A stretch of DNA of 64,000 nucleotides. Origin: an uncultured Flavobacteriaceae bacterium (GTDB taxonomy: Bacteria; Bacteroidota; Bacteroidia; Flavobacteriales; Flavobacteriaceae). Positions 8,561 to 16,430 of the stretch are shown here, piece after piece. Made by a program: the position numbers and the translations under genes. Under the pieces are notes generated by a model. It worked only from the letters and a program-made list of their open reading frames with translations, had not been told where the DNA came from and made no database searches. The DNA lies in the NCBI GenBank assembly GCA_947500585.1, contig CANMSN010000004.1, positions 62,001 to 126,000 of the forward strand, written 5' to 3'. Numbering within the stretch: the first letter of the stretch is position 1; each line of letters begins with the position of its first letter.

Positions 8561-9853
8561 CTATATATTTTGAATGTTCTTAGCCATTAGTGGACCAAGT
8601 TCAAAAGTACTTTCTAGAAGTTGTTTTTTCAAATTTTTTGCTTTCTTAATTTCACCATTTGCCTTATATATTTGAGCTAAATGAAATAAAGTTTCTGGCT
8701 CAAAAGTTTTCCCTACTACATGGTTTTCCATAACTTTTAATGCTCCTTTAACATTACCATGATTATAATACGTCCAAGCTAATAAATCGTATGACTGTGG
8801 TGTTGGGCGATTTTCAATTTCTGTTTTTGCTATCTTTAACGCATCAGATCGTTTTAATTGATTTTCAGCATAAATAAGCACATTATATTTATTATACATA
8901 TTGCCATAAAGTTTATTGTTTACAACTTCTGCATATAACTTCATTGCTGCTTCTCTAGCATCTATATCGTCTTTAAATTCAGCTATTTCTGCTTTTAACA
9001 AATAATAATCTGGAGCATTATAGTACGCTGTAATACTATTTAAAATACGCATGGCTTCATCTGCATTTTTTTCATGAGAGTAAACAATCCAAGCAATGCC
9101 TTTTTTTGCATAAGCATCATTATTATCAATTTCTAAAGCCTTTAAATAATGATTATATGATTTTTTAATTTTACCGGCATGCCCATAATAATCTGCTAAA
9201 TTAGTATATACCCATTGTTTTGTTGATGCCAAATTTGATGACTCTGCTATTACTTTAGCTTGTTCCATATATTTTATGGCTGCATCTAAATCTCCTCGAT
9301 GATCTGACCATTTTGACAGCCGAATTAAATAATCGAAATCATTATTATCATTGCCAAATGCATCTAAATAGCTTTTTGCAAGTTTATAATTCCCTAGTTC
9401 TAAATGGACATCAAATAGCATTTTTTTTGTAGACTCTAAGTTTTCACCTATACGTTCTGCTTTCTTTAGTAATTCAAGAGATTCTTTAAACCTGTGCTGC
9501 GAAATGTAATTACGTGCTAAAGATCTTAAATAAGATGTTTTACTATAATTTGTCATTTTATTTGCTTTAATAAGGCTTTTTTCAGCTTTAATAAGTAATT
9601 CTATTTCACCTGTTTTATTAAATAGTTGAGATTGAGATGCCGCAACTTTAGCTAAATATGGAAACTGATCTGGTTCTTTTTCTAGCTTTTTTTTCCAAAA
9701 CATATAATCTTCCATAGTTAATTGCAACATCTCATTTTTATCAACATTTAAATAAAGGTTATAATCGTTTTTACTTGTAATCTTATTTGGAGCGTTATTA
9801 CAGCTTACAATAAGCAGCAACACTACAAATATTATTATATTAATAAGTTTCAT
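8561..9853 (-). CDS. TPR-repeat lipoprotein
   Basis: A 430-residue lipoprotein with lipobox LLIVSC (cysteine at residue 18). The mature protein is a run of tetratricopeptide repeats, e.g. NLADYYGHAGKIKKSYNHYL and ALEIDNNDAYAKKGIAWIVY, and AQIYKANGEIKKAKNLKKQL near the C terminus. Such proteins serve as periplasmic or outer-membrane scaffolds. It lies between the DUF4331-like lipoprotein gene (84 bases upstream, with a hairpin between) and the TonB-dependent receptor gene (21 bases downstream). It most likely works with these, but its partner cannot be proven from sequence. Confidence 0.82.
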   Translation of the reverse strand: MKLINIIIFVVLLLIVSCNNAPNKITSKNDYNLYLNVDKNEMLQLTMEDYMFWKKKLEKEPDQFPYLAKVAASQSQLFNKTGEIELLIKAEKSLIKANKMTNYSKTSYLRSLARNYISQHRFKESLELLKKAERIGENLESTKKMLFDVHLELGNYKLAKSYLDAFGNDNNDFDYLIRLSKWSDHRGDLDAAIKYMEQAKVIAESSNLASTKQWVYTNLADYYGHAGKIKKSYNHYLKALEIDNNDAYAKKGIAWIVYSHEKNADEAMRILNSITAYYNAPDYYLLKAEIAEFKDDIDAREAAMKLYAEVVNNKLYGNMYNKYNVLIYAENQLKRSDALKIAKTEIENRPTPQSYDLLAWTYYNHGNVKGALKVMENHVVGKTFEPETLFHLAQIYKANGEIKKAKNLKKQLLESTFELGPLMAKNIQNI

Positions 9854-9897
9854 GATTTTTGTTTTTAGGTATTGTATTCTTTATTAGTTTAAAAATA

Positions 9898-9928
9898 TCA
9901 GAGTATATCTATATGATATACTCTGATA
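9898..9928 (-). terminator. hairpin with T-tract, minus strand
   Basis: A perfect 13-base inverted repeat (ATCAGAGTATATC, 5-base loop, GATATACTCTGAT). Read on the minus strand it is followed by ATTTTT, the form of an intrinsic terminator. It begins 10 bases after the stop of the lipoprotein gene at 9938 and precedes the TPR gene, so it may stop or lower transcription between the two DUF4331-type genes and the TPR/receptor genes. Confidence 0.65.
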
Positions 9929-9937
9929 AGGAGCTTT

Positions 9938-10495
9938 CTACCAAGGAGAGGCTAAATAAGGAAATGAGGTTAAAAAGGCTTTGTCATTTGCATCTACATT
10001 ATCGTTTGATAGCCCTGGATTTTCCATAAAATCTTCACCGCCAAAAATTAACAACAATTCTACTGTAATTACATCATCAGCTAAGGCTCTTCCAGTTAAA
10101 ACATTTGTTCCATCAAAAAAAGTTGTAGTTCCATCTAAGGATACGTTTAAAACATCTGTTGCTAATAAGCTTGTAAATGCTGAAGCATCTTGACCAAGAG
10201 CATTCATACCTCCGTTAGCATAAGCAGGACTTAAAGCCAATAAGTTGGCTTCAAATTTGCTTTGAAATGCAGCGTTTTGTGCTGTTGGAACTGTTACGTT
10301 ATATGTATCTTTATCTGTACTTGCAACAAAAACAGTATTTACAGCAGGTCTACCCATTTGATCTTCTTGAGAATACGTTCCAGAAAAGTCTATTACTTTT
10401 GGATGAACAGAATCATCATCATTTGAGCAATTAAACATAGCAAACGATGCTATTAAAGCCATTACTAATACCTTTATATTTTTTATAGTTTTCAT
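9938..10495 (-). CDS. lipoprotein matching the C-terminal half of DUF4331
   Basis: A 185-residue lipoprotein (lipobox FAMFNC, cysteine 23). Its mature part carries, in order, motifs that I recognise from the C-terminal half of full-length DUF4331 proteins: QMGRPAVNTVFV (compare family RLGNPLVNEVVIP), LLATDVLNVSLDGTT, GRALADDVITVELLL (compare GRRLADDVVDIELR) and the closing VDANDKAFLTSFPYLASPW (compare GVDANDVPFLSSFPYLAxPH). The N-terminal half of the domain is absent here but is encoded by the next gene upstream (10521-11171), 25 bases away. Together the two equal one DUF4331 protein. DUF4331 function is unknown. Confidence 0.8.
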   Translation of the reverse strand: MKTIKNIKVLVMALIASFAMFNCSNDDDSVHPKVIDFSGTYSQEDQMGRPAVNTVFVASTDKDTYNVTVPTAQNAAFQSKFEANLLALSPAYANGGMNALGQDASAFTSLLATDVLNVSLDGTTTFFDGTNVLTGRALADDVITVELLLIFGGEDFMENPGLSNDNVDANDKAFLTSFPYLASPW

Positions 10496-10520
10496 AATTA
10501 TAATCTTTAAATTGTTTTAT

Positions 10521-11171
10521 TTACTTTCTTTTTGATTCTACCCAAGTATTAATAGTTCCTGAACCACCAATCATAGATTTTGGCACTTCTACAACTACAG
10601 ACATAACATTGCTCCCTGCAAACGTATCTGATCCTGGATCGTTAAAACTCGTAGCTGTACCCCCTATAATTGCTGAATATTGAGCAAAATCCATAAAGAA
10701 AGGATCGTCACGTGGTCCTGCAAAAAAGCTCATACCCGCATTTGTTTCAATAATAGCGTTTGTACCGTAAGGTGTAATATCTACAACACCTCCAATAGTA
10801 GAATTATTTAAAATTGTACTATTTAAACCTGTTTGAGATGGTACTGTTGGTCCAAAGAAATACATTTTACCATCTCTAGGAATAGCTTGAATCACTAAGT
10901 CTTCAACATTATCACCAGTGTTATCAATGTTAATTTCAATTAATACGTTTTCATCAAACACTGCGTTACCTGTGGCTGAAGGACTTAATAACCCTTGCAT
11001 ATTTGCCACAAAAACTAAGTTATTTGTATTTTCACCTTGAAAGGCATAAAAATCAGTAATATCACTATTACCACCTTGTACAGCAGGCGCATCTATATGG
11101 TCTGCTGCAACAATAAAGAAACTAGCCAAAGCTATAATTCCTAACCCTAATACTGTTTTAAAATTTTTCAT
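10521..11171 (-). CDS. secreted protein matching the N-terminal half of DUF4331
   Basis: A 216-residue exported protein; a longer frame begins at 11216, but the ATG at 11171 gives a proper signal peptide (MKNFKTVLGLGIIALASFFIV). Directly after it comes ADHIDAPAVQGGNSDITDFY, the start motif of DUF4331 (family form SSHREAP....ADitDfYAF). Later MYFFGPTVPS, FFAGPRDDPFFMDF and MSVVVEVPKSMIGG also match the family's first half (AGPRDDPFF is characteristic). The protein stops after TINTWVESKRK, where full-length family members continue into the region carried by the next gene. First gene of a four-gene minus-strand locus. Confidence 0.85.
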   Translation of the reverse strand: MKNFKTVLGLGIIALASFFIVAADHIDAPAVQGGNSDITDFYAFQGENTNNLVFVANMQGLLSPSATGNAVFDENVLIEINIDNTGDNVEDLVIQAIPRDGKMYFFGPTVPSQTGLNSTILNNSTIGGVVDITPYGTNAIIETNAGMSFFAGPRDDPFFMDFAQYSAIIGGTATSFNDPGSDTFAGSNVMSVVVEVPKSMIGGSGTINTWVESKRK

Positions 11172-11327
11172 AATTTTTGAGATTTTGTTATTTGTTAAAT
11201 TTTGACTCTCAGCCATACCTACGAAGAAATAGAAATAACGGTTTTGTTAAAATTTTGTTAACACAAAAGCCTTATGATTATTAGATATAAAATTTATCTT
11301 TACTGCAAATTATAACTTCAGTTAAAG

Positions 11328-12506
11328 ATGAATCCATCAGCCTCGGGTTGGATAAAGAAATTGATTAAAGAAGTCAGTAGAAATGATACATTATATCATT
11401 ATGATAAAGCATCTTTTTATGAAGCTTTAAGGGCTTGTGGTTTTATTTATGGAAGTAATATACAGGTGGTTGCAAATATTATTGACAAAAATGACCTTAC
11501 TGAGGAAGAGCTTTCTAAAACTAATTTATGCCTTGCTTTTTTATACACCTATCATAATTCTGATACTGAAATTGAATTTATAGATAGTGTTATTGGGTTT
11601 TATACTGATATTAACGAACTGAAAATATCTTTTTTCCAAGATCTGTTGGGTGGTAAAAAATCAAGTGAACAACTTGAGAAAATAATTCATAAACGCATCC
11701 AAATTGATGACAACGTTTTAACCAAAAACTTTAATTATTTTATAATAAATGCGTTGCTTTATATAGATGTATTAGCCTATCAAGAATATTTAAAGACCCA
11801 ATCTATTTCAATTGATTATATAAAAAACTTAGAAGCTTCAATTGCATCTATTTCATTAGATGTGTTAAATTCTAAAGAAATAAAAAACCAATATGACGAT
11901 AGTTTAATAAAGCTTTTTGAATCATCTTTACGTTATCAAAATAATATTCATGTAGATTATAAAGAAGCTGTAAAGCTTATAAATTCGCCTTTAAAAAAAT
12001 ACTACATTATAGATTTAGCTTGTATGGCTAGCTGGAGTGATAGGGTTATTGACAAAAACGAACAATTATTTTTATTGAAATTAGGTTCAGATTTAAAACT
12101 GAATAAAGCTCGAGTAAAAAAATCCATAGATACCGTTAATAGCTTTTACACTGAAAATAAAGATAATATTGCCTTACTAAGTTCTAAAAATATAGTGCAG
12201 AGTTTTTACAATAACTCAAGTAAAATAGTGACTAAATTAATCTCTAGGAATAGCAAACGTTTATACCAAGAATTAAAAGATAGTAAAGAACTTATGATAT
12301 TACTATCGCAATCTACAGTTAGAGATTTAAGTGGTGAAGAGCAAAAAAAAGTACAAGACCAACTTTTAGATATTTTTAAATCTATACCAAGTTTAGCAAT
12401 TTTCATGTTACCTGGTGGCGCATTATTATTACCTCTTGTAGTTAAATTTATTCCTAAGCTTCTTCCTTCAGCTTTTGATGAAAATAGAATTGACGAGGAA
12501 AAATAA
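11328..12506 (+). CDS. LETM1-related biofilm-associated protein
   Basis: A 392-residue protein. The C-terminal about 40 residues (SIPSLAIFMLPGGALLLPLV then KFIPKLLPSAF) form the hydrophobic LETM1 signature (IP...F..PGG..LLP....P.LLPS). The N-terminal part is helical and unlike other well-known domains; the middle has a TerB-like acidic stretch (LACMASWSDRVIDKNEQLFL). NCBI-style naming for this flavobacterial family is LETM1-related biofilm-associated protein; LETM1 domains in mitochondria relate to cation exchange and ribosome binding, but the bacterial role is not settled. It precedes lpxD on the same strand by 59 bases. Confidence 0.75.
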   Translation: MNPSASGWIKKLIKEVSRNDTLYHYDKASFYEALRACGFIYGSNIQVVANIIDKNDLTEEELSKTNLCLAFLYTYHNSDTEIEFIDSVIGFYTDINELKISFFQDLLGGKKSSEQLEKIIHKRIQIDDNVLTKNFNYFIINALLYIDVLAYQEYLKTQSISIDYIKNLEASIASISLDVLNSKEIKNQYDDSLIKLFESSLRYQNNIHVDYKEAVKLINSPLKKYYIIDLACMASWSDRVIDKNEQLFLLKLGSDLKLNKARVKKSIDTVNSFYTENKDNIALLSSKNIVQSFYNNSSKIVTKLISRNSKRLYQELKDSKELMILLSQSTVRDLSGEEQKKVQDQLLDIFKSIPSLAIFMLPGGALLLPLVVKFIPKLLPSAFDENRIDEEK

Positions 12507-12565
12507 GTTTTTTTATTTTTTTTCTAGTAGATTTACAACTAGTACTAACCACCAACAAAACTTAG

Positions 12566-13558
12566 ATGAAATCATACAGTATAAGTGAAATTAATGACAT
12601 TTTACAGGGCGAATTAATTGGAAATACAACGCAATTAATAGATGGTCCTGAACAATTAAATAATGCAAAAAATAATCATATCACTTTTATAGGAAGTTTA
12701 AAATATGTGAAACTTTGGGAAGCATCTAAAGCCAGTGCTGCTATTGTAAATGATAATTTAACTGTTGAAGCTGGAGATAACCGCGCATTAATAAAAGTAA
12801 AAAATGCCGATTTAGCCATGGCTAAAATATTAGAACTTTTCAATCCGCCAGCTCCAGTGTTTGAAACAGATATTCACCCAACAGCAGTAATTCATAAAAC
12901 TGCAAAAATTGGAAATGGCTGTAAAATTGGTGCAAACTGTTATGTTGGTAAAGATGTAGATTTAGCCGATGGTGTTATACTTTACCCAAATGTATGTGTG
13001 TTTGATGAAACCACAATTGGTAATAATACGGTTGTTTGGTCAGGAACTGTTATTCGGGAGCGTTGTATTATTGGTAGTCATTGCATTTTTCATACTAATG
13101 TTAGTATTGGCGCCGACGGGTTTGGGTATAGACCAAGTGATGATGGCCGAGGTTTGGTTAAAATACCACAAATTGGTAATGTTATCATTGGTCATTATGT
13201 AGAAATTGGTGCAAACTCATGTGTAGACAGAGCTAAATTTAGTTCAACCATTGTTGGCGATGGTTGTAAAATAGATAACCTCGTACAAATTGCACATAAC
13301 AGTGTTATGGGACGTTCTTGTATTATGGCAGGACATAGCGGACTTGCAGGATCAGTAACCTTAGGTGATGGTGTAATTATTGGCGGAAGCGCTTCTATTA
13401 AAGACCATACAACTATAGAATCTGGCGCAACAGTTGGGGCAGGTTCTGGTGTTATGAATAATGTAAAAGCTGGTGAAACTGTTTTAGGATATCCTGCTCA
13501 AGATGCTAAAGCCATGTTGAAACAATGGGTTGCTATGCGTAGATTAGTTAAAAAGTAA
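12566..13558 (+). CDS. lpxD: UDP-3-O-(3-hydroxyacyl)glucosamine N-acyltransferase
   Basis: A 330-residue protein (family about 330-350) of lipid A synthesis: it transfers a 3-hydroxyacyl chain from acyl-ACP to the 2-amino group of UDP-3-O-acylglucosamine in the cytoplasm. The N-terminal uridine-binding domain spans about residues 1-100 (NHITFIGSLKYVK). A left-handed beta helix of hexapeptide repeats follows (IGNGCKIGANCYVGKDV; IHPTAVIH; IGADGFGYRPSDDG), with the catalytic histidine expected in LVQIAHNSVMG (about residue 241) and HSGLAGSVTLGDG after it. The C terminus ends in a short helix (AMLKQWVAMRRLVKK). It sits just before the cassette array. Confidence 0.96.
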   Translation: MKSYSISEINDILQGELIGNTTQLIDGPEQLNNAKNNHITFIGSLKYVKLWEASKASAAIVNDNLTVEAGDNRALIKVKNADLAMAKILELFNPPAPVFETDIHPTAVIHKTAKIGNGCKIGANCYVGKDVDLADGVILYPNVCVFDETTIGNNTVVWSGTVIRERCIIGSHCIFHTNVSIGADGFGYRPSDDGRGLVKIPQIGNVIIGHYVEIGANSCVDRAKFSSTIVGDGCKIDNLVQIAHNSVMGRSCIMAGHSGLAGSVTLGDGVIIGGSASIKDHTTIESGATVGAGSGVMNNVKAGETVLGYPAQDAKAMLKQWVAMRRLVKK

Positions 13559-13576
13559 ACTTTTTATTTTTACGGG

Positions 13577-13650
13577 ATAACGACAACAAAAAACTTACCA
13601 TATCCTGATATATTTACGGGATATGAACAATAAAAGTAACTATATAACAA
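13577..13650 (+). repeat. right-arm remnant of an attC-like site, 5' edge of the cassette array
   Basis: Directly before the first GTT box (13651) the sequence GTAACTATATAACAA resembles the right arms of the three complete sites (CTAATCATAG.., CTAACCATACAC..), which also end at a GTT box. Upstream are ATAACGACAAC and a short hairpin (CATATCC..GGATATG). I read it as the degraded or truncated site marking the 5' end of the array; an attI-like site is an alternative. Confidence 0.4.
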
Positions 13651-13682
13651 GTTGTGCATAATTCAAGAAAACACTAACAAAT

Positions 13683-14138
13683 TTGGGAATTTTAGACAAA
13701 ATTTTTAAGCGAAATAATAAATCTTCTGAGGATTATAATATGAATTCACTAGATTTTAAAGACGCGGATTCAATACTGGGTATTGTAGTTCAATTGAATA
13801 AAGACATTTGGAGTGACACAAGTAAATGGGAAAAGAATAATCTAAAAATGATACAATATCTGACAAGACTACTCTTAAATTATCCAGACGACACTAGAGC
13901 TCTAACTAATCTTGGTGCAACACTTTCTGATAGTGGAAAACACAAAGAAGCTCTGTATGAGTTATTAAAAGCTGAAAAATTGAAATCAAATGACGCAAAT
14001 CTTTATCGCAACATCGGAATTGCAAAAATGAACGTCAATGAAGAGAGACAAAATGCAAAAGAATATTTTAAAAAAGCTGACACATTGAAATCTGATAATT
14101 TGACATTTGAAGCTTATTTTGACCCTCAAGGACATTAA
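13683..14138 (+). CDS. cassette 1: small TPR-like protein
   Basis: A 151-residue cytoplasmic protein beginning at a TTG codon (sequence after it: GILDKIFKRNNKSSEDY), 32 bases after the cassette-start GTT box. No ATG upstream in the cassette fits. The second half contains tetratricopeptide-like helices (LTRLLLNYPDDTRALTNLGA, SDSGKHKEALYELLKAEKLK, SNDANLYRNIGIAKM). It stops 5 bases before the cassette-end box at 14144. Nothing indicates a specific partner. TPR domains mediate protein contacts. It is the only gene of its cassette. Confidence 0.65.
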   Translation: MGILDKIFKRNNKSSEDYNMNSLDFKDADSILGIVVQLNKDIWSDTSKWEKNNLKMIQYLTRLLLNYPDDTRALTNLGATLSDSGKHKEALYELLKAEKLKSNDANLYRNIGIAKMNVNEERQNAKEYFKKADTLKSDNLTFEAYFDPQGH

Positions 14139-14143
14139 AAAAC

Positions 14144-14336
14144 TATGCACAACAATACCTATAATTAATGCGGGAGCAAGTGCTAGCCGAAATGTTGGCT
14201 GATTTGCATTGTCGCAAAAGCTTTTTCCCTATTTTTATCTTAACAAACTAAAAAACGCCAAAAGCTTTTGCTTGTGCTAGGCTTGAAGTTCGCTGAATTT
14301 CTGCGCCGCACTAATCATAGCCTGAGCGTTAGCCAC
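14144..14336 (+). repeat. attC-like palindromic site 1 (cassette 1/2 junction)
   Basis: Runs from the end box TATGCACAAC to the next start box GTTAGCCAC, 193 bp. Main stem: CTATAATTAATGCGG (14159-14173) against CCGCACTAATCATAG (14306-14320), 13 of 15 pairs; both mismatches are left A with right C, i.e. T-G wobbles on the bottom strand. An inner stem pairs GCAAAAGCTTTT (14214) with AAAAGCTTTTGC (14260). The spacer to the box is 5 bases on the left and 7 on the right, an asymmetry like that of attC sites. Confidence 0.7.
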
Positions 14337-14343
14337 AAGTTGA

Positions 14344-14814
14344 ATGAGCAAACTAATTGAAAAACCACATCTAATTTTCTTGTTTTCGATTCCGATTATT
14401 ATTTTAAGTGGATTATTGAGTTCAAATGGGACTTTAGATATAAATATTCATGATACCTATTTCGTATTTAGTCAAAATCATTTGACAATTTTGATTTCAA
14501 TATTTTTTGGGATTATTGGGTTTGGATATTGGGCTATGTTAAAAAATAATAGAACCTTATCCCATTGGCTAAATCTAATTCACATTGTACTGACCTTTGG
14601 AGGATTAATATTAATAATATACTTTTTGAATCAAATTGTAGAAACTAATGCACATTCGAAATCAGACGATTTCGCTCGAAATATACAAATGGAAATGCAA
14701 ATTTATTTTGTTGCCTTAATCTCTTTGTTTGGACAAATATTTTATCCCATAAATTTAATACGCGGACTTACTAAAAAATCCAATTATAACGTTCAAAAAA
14801 AATGGGAAAAATAA
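14344..14814 (+). CDS. cassette 2: four-helix membrane protein resembling part of COX1
   Basis: A 156-residue membrane protein starting with ATG 16 bases after the GTT box of cassette 2. Four membrane segments are visible: LIFLFSIPIIILSGLL, LTILISIFFGIIGFGYWAML, WLNLIHIVLTFGGLILIIYF and IYFVALISLFGQIFYPINLI. Between the first two lies LDINIHDTYFVFSQNHL, which closely resembles the cytochrome oxidase subunit I motif (..HDTYFVVAHFHYV). It is far too short to be an oxidase subunit and lacks the other haem/copper histidines. It overlaps the next ORF by 13 bases. Function unknown; a COX1-derived accessory or decoy protein is possible. Confidence 0.6.
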   Translation: MSKLIEKPHLIFLFSIPIIILSGLLSSNGTLDINIHDTYFVFSQNHLTILISIFFGIIGFGYWAMLKNNRTLSHWLNLIHIVLTFGGLILIIYFLNQIVETNAHSKSDDFARNIQMEMQIYFVALISLFGQIFYPINLIRGLTKKSNYNVQKKWEK

Positions 14815-15113
14815 TATGTCATCGACACGGAGAACAATCTTTTCACGAAATTTGCGAACATTTATATTCGTGTTTCGTCAATGGAATTAAATCACCTGTT
14901 CACTCGATTGGAATTCTGAACCTCAGACTATGTGCAAATTGTTATGAAACTCATACATTTAAAGAAATCAATAACTTAAGTATTGAAAAAATACATAACG
15001 CATCTGATTCTAGGCAAATAGAGGAAACACTAACCAACAAGTACAATTTAATTAATAAAAAAGTTGTTTGCGCAGAATGCTATTCGGATTTTAATAAAAA
15101 AACCAGTGGCTAA
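14802..15113 (+). CDS. cassette 2: cysteine-rich small protein, probably zinc-binding
   Basis: A 103-residue soluble protein that overlaps the preceding membrane-protein gene by 13 bases, so the two are translationally linked in one cassette. It carries CHRHGEQSFHEICEHLYSC near the N terminus, LCANCYETH in the middle and VVCAECYSDF at the C terminus; the paired CxxC motifs suggest zinc ribbons. The stop codon TAA lies inside the cassette-end box GTGGCTAAC, so the coding region runs to the recombination boundary itself. I do not recognise a family. Confidence 0.6.
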   Translation: MGKIICHRHGEQSFHEICEHLYSCFVNGIKSPVHSIGILNLRLCANCYETHTFKEINNLSIEKIHNASDSRQIEETLTNKYNLINKKVVCAECYSDFNKKTSG

Positions 15114-15319
15114 CACCGTGTATAATTAATTGCTACGCAAATTAGTAAACTTAACCATCTCGATAATATTCGTATATTTCCTAAACGGAAAAATGAAAGG
15201 TTAAAACCTTGCTCCTTTCCAGCGCTTTTTGCCTACCTCCTTGCGTCGGCTGCTTCGGCAAGCCTAAACTAGAAGCAAGCTTTAAGTCGCAACTAACCAT
15301 ACACAAACACGTTCTAAGC
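15106..15319 (+). repeat. attC-like palindromic site 2 (cassette 2/3 junction)
   Basis: From GTGGCTAAC to GTTCTAAGC, 214 bp. Main stem: GTGTATAATTAATTGC (15118-15133) against GCAACTAACCATACAC (15289-15304), 13 of 16 pairs; all three mismatches are left A with right C (T-G on the bottom strand). Spacers to the boxes: 3 bases left, 6 right. The interior holds secondary imperfect arms, including a GC-rich stretch CTTGCGTCGGCTGCTTCGGC. Confidence 0.7.
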
Positions 15320-15335
15320 AAGCAAAAAAACTAGA

Positions 15336-16430
15336 TTGGAAGAATATAAATACAACGGATTTAATTATATAAAGGACTATCAAAATACTGAAGTGCCGAT
15401 AATTATTGAACACGATAAAAAGAAACCTGAAAACGTTTTTAAATTTTATAGTTTATCAAAATATAGTATTGATGCGCTGATAAAAGGATATTTTTATACC
15501 TCCCATCCAATTGAATTAAATGATATTCTTGATAGTAGTCCATTCCTATTTTATACTTCAAAACCCTTGGATTTTGAATACTATGACAAATTCTTAGGTT
15601 TTCTCTACGAAGGTAAAAAAGACCAGTTAATAAAGTATTATAAAGAGGATGCAAGTGAACCTAATCTTTGCAAAGGCTATATATTCCAACTTTGGGAAAC
15701 AATGACCAATATTTTTGGAATAATTTCAACTACTGGTAAGGAGAATAATCCATTGATGTGGCCCCACTACACGCAAGAAAAAGGTTTTCAGATAAAATTC
15801 AATACCAACGAACTTGAAAAGTCTATTCCTGAAAAACTAGCAGAGGGAGAAGAATTTTTAGGAATTTACCCTGTTAATTACACTCCTATGTTACACCCAA
15901 TTAATATAAGTCAATTCGGAGCAATGTTTATTCCTTTTTACTATGGAGCTACTGTAAAACTTGATAAATGGAACTATGAAGATGAATGGAGATTTTTAAT
16001 AGGCAAAAAACAAATGGGAGTTCCATATAGTAAATCTGGATTTAGTCCAAGAGAAGATTATTTGGTAGAAAAAGAAAATCGTTATACTTATTACGATAAG
16101 ACAATTGTAAAAGAAATCACATTGGGAATGAACTTTTTTAATGGACGAGAATTTGAAATTAATCGAGTTGATAAAAAAATTATAAATGTAAAACCGAGAG
16201 AAATTGAATCAAATTGGGAATTTAAAAGTCAACAGAAATTGCTTGACTATCTATGTACTGATTTGAATGATAAATTTTATTATTCTGGAGTAAAATATGA
16301 GTTGGATGAACAAGAAAATCCATATCTAATTAGAACAAAGGAAAAAATGCTGATTGAGAAACTAGATGATGGGTTTTATCAATTGACACGAACCGAAAAC
16401 GTGATTAAACTGATAGAAAAGCCAGCTTAG
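15336..16430 (+). CDS. cassette 3: DUF2971 family protein
   Basis: A 364-residue protein with a TTG start, 25 bases after the cassette GTT box. Residues about 30-60 (KPENVFKFYSLSKYSIDALI, then GYFYTSHPIELNDILDSSPF) are the DUF2971 opening, and the domain continues with GIISTTGKENNPLMWPHYTQ, FQIKFNTNEL and YEDEWRFLIGKKQ, all typical. DUF2971 proteins have no established activity; they are frequent in accessory regions. The stop TAG falls inside the cassette-end box GCTTAGAAC. The last about 60 residues are an added C-terminal extension of unknown role. Confidence 0.75.
   Translation: MEEYKYNGFNYIKDYQNTEVPIIIEHDKKKPENVFKFYSLSKYSIDALIKGYFYTSHPIELNDILDSSPFLFYTSKPLDFEYYDKFLGFLYEGKKDQLIKYYKEDASEPNLCKGYIFQLWETMTNIFGIISTTGKENNPLMWPHYTQEKGFQIKFNTNELEKSIPEKLAEGEEFLGIYPVNYTPMLHPINISQFGAMFIPFYYGATVKLDKWNYEDEWRFLIGKKQMGVPYSKSGFSPREDYLVEKENRYTYYDKTIVKEITLGMNFFNGREFEINRVDKKIINVKPREIESNWEFKSQQKLLDYLCTDLNDKFYYSGVKYELDEQENPYLIRTKEKMLIEKLDDGFYQLTRTENVIKLIEKPA

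Noticed and set aside
12523-12543. CTAGT..ACTAG hairpin between the LETM1-related gene and lpxD as terminator
   Set aside because: Only a 5-base stem and no T-run after it.
14344-14814. Real cytochrome c oxidase subunit
   Set aside because: Only the HDTYFV motif is shared; the protein is 156 residues and lacks the remaining haem and copper ligands.
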